From Hibiscus mutabilis (taxonomy: Eukaryota > Streptophyta > Magnoliopsida > Malvales > Malvaceae): a stretch of DNA of 64,000 bases. Position numbers and translations under genes: made by a program. The stretch spans positions 83,939,909 through 84,003,908 of the forward strand of contig CM033714.1 of the NCBI GenBank assembly GCA_019671005.1, read 5' to 3'. Each line of letters opens with the position of its first letter. Position 1 is the first letter of the stretch. Positions 54,301-64,000 of this stretch are shown one piece after another. The notes below the pieces were generated by a model. The model made no database searches. It was not told the DNA's origin and saw nothing but the letters and a program-made list of their open reading frames with translations.

Positions 54301-56708
54301 TTATCTTTTTTCTCAAGTGACAATCTTCACAATTTTTACTGATAATCTCATTCATCCATTTACCTTCATCCAATGGTTCAAAAAAAGATATAAAACTTGA
54401 AAGTTTTACATAGTGTAAAAGGATCCTATATTATTAAAAGAAAGAAAAATAAGTATTATTCATGATATTTAAGCAAACTATACTTCCACATTATTTTAGA
54501 AATATATTATGCTTAACATATGACTATCGAATATAAATCAATTTAAAATTTAATTTAATAATATTTAAAATAATTTTATAATTAACTAGATTATAATTAT
54601 TAATTAAAATTATTGAATAAAAGTGATTTAATATAATAAAAATAAATAGAATAATAGGTAATTTGGTCATGAATACAAACCACAATGGTGAGTAGTTATT
54701 TTTCAAACTATAAGAGTAAATATATTTTATCCAAAAAAATTATAAAAAAATTCATAAAGTATACATGAACTGTCATGCGAGATGTTATATCAATGATATT
54801 AAAATTTAACATTTTAGAGTCATGTTTTTATTAAAAACAATAGTTTGAGTTTTTTACAGATTAATGGTTAAACTCAATTTTTCTAAAATGTTGATGAGTT
54901 AAGTTAAAAAAAATTTAATGTCAAATTGAAAAATCAAAACATTGAGGAATAAATTTATTATTGTGTTTTATTAATTTTCAAAATTTTATTTTTAATCCTA
55001 ATTTTAAAGTAATAAAAATAATATAAGCCATTTATTTATTTAACTTTTTTACCTCTAAGAAAGAGATACCTTTTTGGTTACTCGATGTCTATATAACTAC
55101 CGTCATGTACTTTTTTTATTTCATGTAAAAATAATTTTTTTAATGAGGCATGTGATAGTATTTTTTTATTGGAAAAAAGAAGAGAGAAAGAGATACTTTT
55201 CTTTTACTCATTTACATTTGTCACATTTCTCTGGTGCATTTAGTTCATGGGTTTAAATACAGCCAGATGCTTAATCTGAGAAATTTTTAATTTTTCATTA
55301 TTTTATTTTTTGAATAAATAAATAAATTTATTTAAAATAAAATAAATAAAGGAAAATAAAAATTTTCTGATATTAATTTGCTTTTGTTTTAATGGAGAAC
55401 ACTTCAGCAGGCAAATTTTAAAGGCCTGCCATTTTGGGTTAAGGGCCCATAAAATTCCTCTATCATGCCCATTCCATTGTCTTAAGCGGCTAAAAGCAAA
55501 GGGCTCAAAACATAGAGTCGGCATTTTTTTTTAAATCGGTACTTTTCTCTCTCTCTCAAATTAGCGTATGAATTTGGCAAAAAAAAAAAAATAGCATATC
55601 GTCTTGATGTAATACTTCAACAATCAATTAAGCAATGACATTTAATATGATATAATTCAGTATTTTCACCACGATATTATTTTTATTAATTGTTAAAATG
55701 ACACGTTAATTTATGTATTTAAAATATATTAAAAATTTTAAATGATGACGTGACATAATCTTAGAATATTTCGTCATCAAAAGGGTTAAAAAATTAAGAT
55801 TATAATCAGGCTAAAAAGTTGTCAAATTCCCTAACTAATCTAGACAAAAAATAATTTAATAGCCAAATTAAAAATAAACTATTATCTACAAATAAAAATT
55901 GTGCGCAATAGCAATACATATTACTCTATCAAAGAAAAAATTCGAGTTCTAATTATGAAAAAAACAATATTAAAAAAAAAGCCACAAATTTCAAATATAA
56001 AAAACTATTTTCTTGTTCAAAGAGTTATCGTTGCTTTATCACTAACCATATTGAGGCATATTAGTAAATTTAACCCACAATAATTATTTTTTATTTAAAT
56101 TTGGTCCTTAGTCTTTAAAAAATGTCAAATCACTTTTTTAAATAAAAATAACGGTTGAAATATTGTTTTTGAATATTATTGATGTAATGACCCACATGAC
56201 AATTTATAAGGCGTATATTATTCAGTTCAGCTTAATTTAATAAATATTTTTATAGTCTATCGATTTTTGATTCGGTTAATTTTTGTTTTTGATATTAAAT
56301 TTGAGTTTTGAGATTTTATATTTTATTTTGATAAAATAATTTTGTTTTATGACTTTTAAATATTGTTTGATAAATTTTTAGTGTCTTTTTTATAAATTTT
56401 TCTTAAAAATGATTTTTAAGTAAATAAAAAATAATTCATATAAATTACTTTTAAGTTATTTCATTATTTTGAAGTATAAAATACATATTTTTTATTACAA
56501 ATAATTAAAATTAATTATAAATTAAATAAAAATTATATTAAGTTTAAATAACTGTAATTTTAAACTTGTAAACTATAAATCGCTCAAACACTAACCATAA
56601 AAATCTACAAGTAATTCAAGCTAACAACTATTTGTATTACATGCAGTATGCACTGCACTGAATAATTTAAAAATTATAAAAGAAATACTTGTAAAATAAA
56701 AAATAAAA
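54301..56708. other. Intergenic AT-rich DNA
   Basis: No gene is supported. Short frames here are AT-driven. Confidence 0.4.
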
Positions 56709-57626
56709 GGCTCAAGGGTTCAATAAGCCCTTAAACTTTTGCAGAAAAATCAATTAAGCCCGTAAACTTTTTTTGCACCTAATTAAGCCCTCAAGCTCAA
56801 GAAAAAAAAATTAATTTGGCCCTTTGACCAACTTTGACCGTAACTTTAACGGTTTTTATTTTAAATTTTTTTGACACGTGTTGCAACAAGATAATTTCAC
56901 TTGTCATTTCTAAAAATTTTTAATTTTTAAATTTTAAAAAATCAGAAAAATTGATAAAATTATAAAAAAATATGGAAATTCTAAAAATTATTTAAAAATA
57001 TAAAAATATTTTTGATTAAAAGATTATTATAAAATTATAAAAAATTGAAAATATAAAAATATTTTTCACTCAAAAATAATAAATAATAATTTTTCAAAAG
57101 ATTAAAATAATTCAAAATTTTTAAAATAATAAATATTATTATAAAATTATAAAAAAATTGAAAGAAAATAAAACAATAAAAGTTATTTTAAAAAATATAA
57201 AACAATAAAACCAAAATAACTTTTATTGTTTTATATTTTTCAATTTATTTTTTATAATTGTACAATAATATTTAATATTTTTAAAATATTTTAATCTTTT
57301 GAAAAGTTATCACTTATTATTTTTAAATAAATTTAGGAATTAAAAATATTTTTTAAAATAATTATTCTGAATTTTTAATTTCTTTTAGATTCTTTTTGGA
57401 TTTAATGAATTTTTTTAAAAATTCTTAGAAATGACAAGTGTTATTTTCCTGTTGTGACACATGTGAAGAAGAATTAAAAAAACCCTTTAAAGTTAACAGT
57501 CAACGTTGGTCAAAGGGCCATATTGATTTTTTTCTTGAGTTTGAAGGCTTAATTGGGTGCAAAAAAAATTTAAAGGCTTAATTAATTTTTTTATAAAAAT
57601 TTAAGGGCTTATTAAACCCTCAAGTC
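56709..57626. mobile_element. 918-bp foldback MULE-like element
   Basis: The left arm GGCTCAAGGGTTCAATAAGC and the inverted right arm GACTTGAGGGTTTAATAAGC pair. Pairing continues through GGCCCTTTGACCAACTTTGA and ACTTGTCATTTCTAA to the centre near 57190. The flanks carry AAAATAAAA (56700-56708 and 57627-57635), a 9-bp duplication, though low in complexity. The body is AT-rich and noncoding. Confidence 0.75.
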
Positions 57627-58696
57627 AAAATAAAAATTACATGTAAATTGTCACATAAGTTCTCATGTTAACATTGTTAAAATCTTAACGTTTTAGTTAT
57701 CATTTTTATTAAAAATGAATATTGGTTCAACATTTTAAAAGGATCATGACCAAATTTAGTTAGAAAAATAATGTCTAAAATGATAAAAAAAGTGTAAGTA
57801 TTCTTTTTAAGGCTATTACGTAAAAATGCTGAGAGCTAAATGTATCATTACTAGGGACGTTCAATCGATTAATTATGTTGATGGCCGAACTAAATTAACA
57901 AAATCAAATTAATTGATTTTTTCTTTGACTGTTTATCGCACTAAGAATTTGCCTGAAAATTATTAATCGAACTAAACAAAGTTAATGAATTCAATCGATG
58001 TTAGAATTAACTAAAATTTGTTTAAATTTACATCCCTCGTTTTTTTCCAAAGAGTTTTAAGGTATTAAATAGAGTATTTTTTAGTTAATAGAGTATTTTT
58101 TATTTGAGTTAAAAATCTTAATGGTCTGATCTTATTTTAAAAATAGTTGGATTGAGTCTCAATATTTTAACGACATAATATTTAAAATTTAAAATCTCTA
58201 GTTAATTCAATTTATTAATTGATTTTGAATTGAATTAAATCGATAATTAAAATTTTTAAAAATAATCTTAAATTATTAATTTACCGAACACTAAATTAAT
58301 CAAATTAATTTTTGATTATTTCACTGTAACCCCTCCCCCGGCCCGACAATCCTTATACTTCTAATAGTAATACTAATAAACGAAGACCTTCTATCTGAAA
58401 ACATTGGGTTTGGAGTCTCGAGATTCGGAAACTCGTGTCCATTACTTTTTTTTTGGGGGGGGGGGTTAGAAACCTCGTGAATCAGGTTTAGACAAGAAAA
58501 AGGTGAAACCCCATGTTTGGGAACAAGAATATGAGTAAATTATATTACATGTCATTTAGTTATAGGTTTAGTAATAAATATGTCACATTTTTTTAAAAAT
58601 TAACAATTCAGTCACTTAATTATATGTTTAAAAAATTATCCAATTAAAATTTAATGACAAAAAAAACGCTTTGTCATAAAAATTAAAACAAGGGCT

Positions 58697-59202
58697 TAGG
58701 CCTGTAAATGAACCGAACGAACACGAATGAGTATATTTTCATGTTCGTTTGTTTAATTTTAACTGAACAAACGAACGAACATGAACAATTAAACGAACAT
58801 AATTTCTTGTTCGTGTTCGTTTGTTAAGGAATGCAGCTTGTTCGTGTTCGTTCGTTTAAAAGATAAACGAACATAAACAAACACATACGAACAAACATAA
58901 ACTTATGTAAATAATTTAAACGAACATAAACGAACGAACATATGTGAATAAATTTGATTTTTTTTAAATATAATACTATTTTTATGAAAAATAATAAATA
59001 TAAATAGATACATGTGAATAAATTTGAACGGATTACCGAACGTTCACGAACGCAAATGTACGAACGAACCTTCGTTCGTGTTCGTTCATTTAATTGAACG
59101 AATAAAAAATCTTGTTCATGTTCGCTCGTTTAAAAATAGACGAACTTCCTTGCCGAAGAATACACGAACGGTTCGTTGAACGTTTGGTTCGTTTACGGCC
59201 CC
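58697..59202. mobile_element. hAT-like MITE with 9-bp duplication and GTTCGTTTG repeats
   Basis: The ends TAGGCCTGTAAATGAACC and inverted GGGGCCGTAAACGAACC are flanked by exact ACAAGGGCT (58688-58696 and 59203-59211). The body is dominated by CGAACGAACA-type repeats facing each other. Confidence 0.75.
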
Positions 59203-59373
59203 ACAAGGGCTAGATATAAAAACAATTTTTGTCCTTAAAACTTGTACATTCTATTAATTTGGTCATAATTCAAAATAATTCAATAAACCTAACCCTTCAT
59301 ATTTAAAAACTTTATTAGTGAAGTGACTATGTCTACTAGAAGGTGACGTTAAGGTCATAATGAGTCTATTCCC

Positions 59374-60881
59374 TGTTGGAGTATGCCCAAAGACCAATCA
59401 TGGGATGGTTGTAAAAGACATACTTATTTTATCTTGTTTATTAATATAAAGCCATTATTATTATTTCAGTCTTATTCTGTGTATCTATAAATAAACTAAA
59501 TTATAATAAAGTCCTTAGAATAATATAGTTATTCTTGAATGTCCCTAGTCAAGAATTATTGTGGGCTTGGAAAACAATAATGTATTAAGACTAATATGTA
59601 GTTGATTGATGACAAAGTGTTGTCATTGACATGGAGATGTCAAAATCAATATATAAGTATGTGTTAGGGAACAACATACTGGACTGACCCGCTATGAGCA
59701 TGTTTCTTGGATTATTATGTGATAGTCACAACATTGCTTATGGTGATAACTACATGTGTGATCCTCAGACTTGAGATCATCATTATTTCAACATCGTGAG
59801 TGGCATATTTTGATACGGTCAAACGTGTGTCGTAACTGACTACACTATAAAGACTGATATTGGATATGTCATAATCCATGTAGCGAAATATGGTTGATCA
59901 AGATAGGATTTGTCCCTCATACATAATAGGAGTAATATCATAGGCCACTTGATTGAGTGAGACTAAAAAATGCATGGCCATGCTCGAATAAATTGATATA
60001 GGATATCATAATTATTCGTTTATAATAGTCTACTCAAGATATCAAGAAATATTAGATGGACTATACAAGTGTGACTAATCCATGACTTGTGTCCGATCTA
60101 GATATGAGGACAAAATGATGAAATACATAAAAGAAGTTAATCACGGAAAAAAGGTTAAATCGAACCACGATTTCATATAACTTAGGTAGCAATGATGTAT
60201 TGCTAGATGCCACTCATTGCTTGTAATATTAGAATTGTTCTGGATATTACTGCTAACGTTACATGAACCTACAAGGGTCACACCCTATGATTGAAACGAA
60301 AAAAATATCGATTAGATAGCATGTGTACAAACTTGTTGTACACGTAATTAGTGAGAAATCGAAATTGTTATAATTATTGTAATTATGGATAATTTTGTTT
60401 ATATATATGTTAATATTTGATAAGTTATTGTAATTATCAAATATTATTAAAGTATATATATATATATCTAAAAGAAACCTAATTAAAGTAGAATTAGATT
60501 CTACATTTTAATTATATTCGGTTAAATATATTGTATATTTAAGAATTCGAATTTAATTAGAATTAGGTTTTTAAATGCTATATAAAGGTATAAGGTCTAG
60601 CAGACATTCATCTCTTATTTTTGAAAAACCTCTCTAATAGTTAGAGAAGAGAAAATATTGTTTATTTCATTTGGGTAGACTGCGTAGAGGTCGGAACGCT
60701 ATTGTGACGACTCGCGTTCGATTTGGTTATTCCGAATTCCCTACGGATTTCCAGATTCTAGATTTATTAAGGTAACGTTCATCCTTTATCACCCCGAATT
60801 CGTCCCTTTATATGGATCACTGGTGGATTATGCCGGATAATTTTCCCGCTACGCCATAGGGTGTACCGGCGTTTTCCAACA
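59374..60881 (+). mobile_element. Solo LTR, Copia type, 1508 bp
   Basis: It begins TGTTGGAGTATGCCCAAAGA and ends GGCGTTTTCCAACA, with TTCCC on both sides (59369-59373 and 60882-60886), an exact 5-bp target duplication. There is no internal coding region, so it arose by LTR-LTR recombination. A TATATAAAG-like promoter lies near 60581. The plus orientation is inferred from this. Confidence 0.9.
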
Positions 60882-61774
60882 TTCCCTTAGTTTGCCAGCT
60901 GAGTAGTAATGAAGTGCCTATGTCTGTCGAGCTATCACATCTTTTGATTTATCGAACTGATAGATAATAGTATAAAGTATGGTAAGTGGTTGGAGGGTGT
61001 TTCAAGATGGTGCAATGTTAAAAAATTTTAATATGAAGGGTTAAGTATTGAATTATTTTTAATTATGACAAAATTAATAAAGTGCATAAGTTTTGAGACT
61101 AAAATTGTTATTATACAAAGTTGTTTCAATTTTAATGATAGTCACAACATTTTAATCGAGTGACCTATTTATTTCTAAACCTATAATGAATGGTTGAATT
61201 ATTATTTGTAGAAAAAAAAAGTGACATATTTGTTTTTAATCCTATAATCAAGTGATTAAATTGTTACTTTAAAAAGATTATGACTTGTTTGTTACTAAAT
61301 CTATAACTAAATGACCTCTAGTGTATTTTATCATAAGATTTTTCATGGGAAGACATTCTAAAATACTAGTAGTGGAGGTCTGTACAGAAGCCAGACCAGA
61401 CCAGAGCAGTCAAGAAATAAAGTTAAACATAAAAGTTGATATGAAACCGAGTTTTGATTTGGTTTCCACATCCCAGTTCATATGACCAGAAAAAAAAAAA
61501 GTTTGGCCAAAGCACTACTATTCAGTGCCATTAGCTATGACTAAATCAAAACATATTATTTTAACAACGTTTTCTGAATAAATAAAATCTAATTAACACA
61601 ATGGTTTGGTTTTTTTATATTATATGTCTATTTTATAGTTTATGTTCGAAATTTATAATTTTTTTATCTTAGTATTGTCTTCTTAAAAGTTTTAACACGA
61701 GTTTTCTTTTATGCAATATATGTTACTATTGCTTCAATATTTATTGATATTAACACAAATGTTTGATCTTTGAA

Positions 61775-62958
61775 TAGGGGTGGTAATGGGGCGGATCGGG
61801 GGCAATTTTGTATTTCTTATTCCGTCCCCAATACTTGTGGGTACGGTTTTGGAAAATCTCCATTAAATCTTTCGAGGATTTTTTCGTCCCCATACTCAGC
61901 CCTTACGGATCCCCGCGGTTTTCGGTTAATCCACATACCCAAAAAATAAACATAACTTAATACATTAAAACAAATACCCAACATTAAATCTTTAAAATTA
62001 CTAACATAAAAGATAACTTTAGTTTTACCAAACAACAAACAAATCATTTTGAAACTATAAAATATGATTTAAATATTAGTTGTTGAAACATGGCAGCATG
62101 CATTACCTTTAAAAGAAAATATGTAATTAATAATCTATAGTTCCAAATCATGATCTGTTTGTTCTAAAAGGAACTAGATTCGATAATCTTTTCAACCAAA
62201 TAAATTACCTCTTCTAATTTTACACGTATGATTTATGGTGAATTTTCGAAGTCAATGTTATTGTTTTTTAGAAACAATCTGTTGTCTTTTCTTCTGACCT
62301 TTGCTCACTAAAAAATTAATAATTCCTAATATATAACTCAAAATCGAGAACCATTTGTTTTAAACGAATCTAGACTTTCGTATGATTATAGAAATATAAG
62401 GCTCACTTCCTAATTTATCTTGTAGAATTTTTGGTGATTTTTCAAAGTCATTGCTAATTTTTTTAAGAAATCTGCTGCCAAATTTTTATGACATTTCAAC
62501 ATTCAAATATTCATATCATTTAAAATACATATCGAAATCGACCACAGTGTATTTTATAAACAAAACTAGAATAAATTAGGTTTACAACAATGTTTAGACA
62601 ACATTCTAATTATTTTTATAGAATTTACGAAGAATTTTCAAACTTACTCTAGCCGGCCATACTCAGGTGAGATTAGATTTTTGATGAAAAATAGATAAAT
62701 TACCCTTATGCCCATCAAATTTTGTAAAATATCAGAATTCCTGCGGATATTTTTCAGGAATTCCCACGGTGATTTATACGGGTACGGTTCAGTTATCCTC
62801 ATGGTTCGGATAGCAATCCCCGTCCCCATCTCCATCTGATATTCGGTTATAAAACTTCGCCCATCCTCGTCCCCGTAGATAAAAATTTTGATTATTCCCC
62901 GTACCCATCGGTTCGGATCCCCATGATTTTCGGTTATTCCCACCCGATTCCACCCCTA
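61775..62958. mobile_element. hAT-like nonautonomous element, 1184 bp, exact 8-bp duplication
   Basis: The ends TAGGGGTGG and CCACCCCTA are flanked by TCTTTGAA (61767-61774 and 62959-62966). Both subterminal parts carry CCCCGT/GGATCCCC and TTTCGGTTAT motifs in a GC-richer setting, and the centre is AT-rich. No transposase is seen. Confidence 0.85.
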
Positions 62959-62966
62959 TCTTTGAA

Positions 62967-64000
62967 ACATCCAAATTGATTTTTAACATCTTATATCATC
63001 CTTATATCTTAGATAGTCAATGATGTGTCATTAAAAATGAAGTTATTTCAATTTATTTTTCAAAATTTAATGACTTCGTTATTTCTTAGATTTTACTTTT
63101 ATTATATATTAATATTATATATATTTAATGCATTGATCGAATACTTTTAATAAAGTTTTTTAGTATTTCTATAAGTAATATTGGTACAAACTCTAGCCGT
63201 TAGGCTTTTTCTTCAAATTGTTTATATGATTTTCTTCTTCTGTCGCCTACTATTTTTTTTCTTCCTTTACTTTGTTTATTTCTTTGCTTATAGTTTCAAA
63301 TAAGAATATTTTCTGTTTTAATTTTTTTTTCGTTTTTGTTATTTTATTCTGCTTGTTCGTTTGTCTAATGACACATTTTTTTGTCTACGTTTGTGATAAT
63401 TTTGATATTTGTGTATTAATTATCATGTTGTGCCCTCTAATCAGGAGAGGCCAACGATGATGATGGTTTATTCTCATTTGTAGTAATTTGTCAATGTAAT
63501 TTAACAAAACAATTTATAAGATTCATTTCTCAGTCACGTCTTCTACGTCAATACTTTTGCGTCTAAGCCTTTATGGAAGTTAAAAAACATTTTCAAGATA
63601 TTGGCTTGTTTTAAAATCTACGTTAATCCCTTAAGTTTGCAGACTTTGAACTCAATTAATTTAGTTTAAGAAAATGATGGTTTATGACCGAGCTTGAATT
63701 TATGGTTTATGATCGAGCTTGAATTAATCAGGTTGTAAATTTGTAATATGTGTGGTTAAGTAGAATTTATGCATGTGTAAATATGCTTTAGTTAAGTTAC
63801 GATCGTTAGTTAGCTGTAGTTAAATGTATACTGATGTAAATGTATTATATATATATACACTTGATCAATCAATAAAGTGTGGGAAATTTGACTCTTCTTT
63901 ACAAAAGTCTATGGTTTATTTTTACATAATTAGATATTAGTGGTTGCTTGTAGGTGGGTACGGTTGGGTGGCGAATGTCCAGTTAGGTAGTGGGTGTAAG
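62967..64000. other. Intergenic DNA, possible LTR or promoter near the right end
   Basis: A 25-bp unit TGGTTTATGACCGAGCTTGAA occurs twice at about 63674-63725. TATATATATA near 63847, followed by AATAAAG, resembles the promoter and polyadenylation region of a plant LTR, but no ends can be defined. No gene is supported. Confidence 0.3.

Larger units (their letters stand above)
58535..61340. mobile_element. Foldback element split by two later insertions
   Basis: The left part (58535-58690, then 59212-59330) pairs with the inverted right part (61000-61335). GTCATTTAGTTATAGGTTTAG matches inverted GTCATTTAGTTATAGATTTAG. TTAATTTGGTCATAATTCAA and CCTAACCCTTCATATT have inverted matches near 61080-61035. 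The hAT-like MITE at 58697 and the solo LTR at 59374 lie inside. The original length was about 0.8 kb. Ends are approximate. Confidence 0.7.

Overview
This is plant nuclear DNA, AT-rich and dominated by transposable elements. It holds a few intron-containing genes with typical eudicot GT..AG structure. The mixture of Athila-type Gypsy elements, Mutator-like elements carrying a plant mobile domain gene, and many small foldback elements suggests a Malvaceae genome such as cotton. That organism call is inference; nothing in the sequence proves it.

Layout. 1-1265: an LTR fragment and a LINE-type RNase H remnant. 1461-9433: a nested pair, in which a decayed hAT-like element (exact 8-bp target duplication) was hit by a complete 7.2-kb Mutator-like element (MULE). 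The MULE has very long terminal inverted repeats, a broken mudrA-type transposase on the plus strand and a broken plant-mobile-domain (PMD) gene convergent to it on the minus strand. 9434-13563: intergenic, with another RNase H remnant and old repeats. 13564-14376: a gene for a small lipid-anchored-type protein (MGCC start). 14377-20000: a cluster of foldback/MITE elements; the best has 9-bp duplications and a GC-rich core repeated in both arms (17062-17902). 20121-21952: a two-exon gene (minus) for a 130-residue single-pass membrane protein. 22000-32870: mostly repeats and AT-rich spacer, with one small gene at 27412 and a SINE-like copy at 31490.

32871-40516 is the best gene of the window. 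It has twelve exons and encodes a 1404-residue SNF2 ATPase with an embedded RING finger, of the CHR27/CHR28 (FRG) type. It is convergent with a single-exon monoacylglycerol-lipase/caffeoylshikimate-esterase-like alpha/beta hydrolase (41282-42235, minus), whose promoter carries a MITE-like element 88 bp upstream of its start codon.

43140-51653 is an Athila-like Gypsy retrotransposon in reverse orientation. It has one LTR, a tRNA-Asp-type primer site, gag, protease, reverse transcriptase, RNase H, integrase and a third ORF, all decayed, and no visible 3' LTR. It abuts the 3' end of a Copia element (51654-53390) whose LTR is packed with GTATCGATAC palindromes. The right end (53392-64000) is stacked small elements: foldback MITEs, a second SINE-like copy, a foldback element split by a hAT-like MITE and by a Copia-type solo LTR with exact 5-bp duplications, and a 1.2-kb hAT-like element with exact 8-bp duplications.

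No rRNA gene, intact tRNA gene, CRISPR array or bacterial-type operon is visible. The host genes are unrelated single-gene loci. The SNF2-RING family is linked in Arabidopsis to RNA-directed DNA methylation, the pathway that silences elements like those around it.
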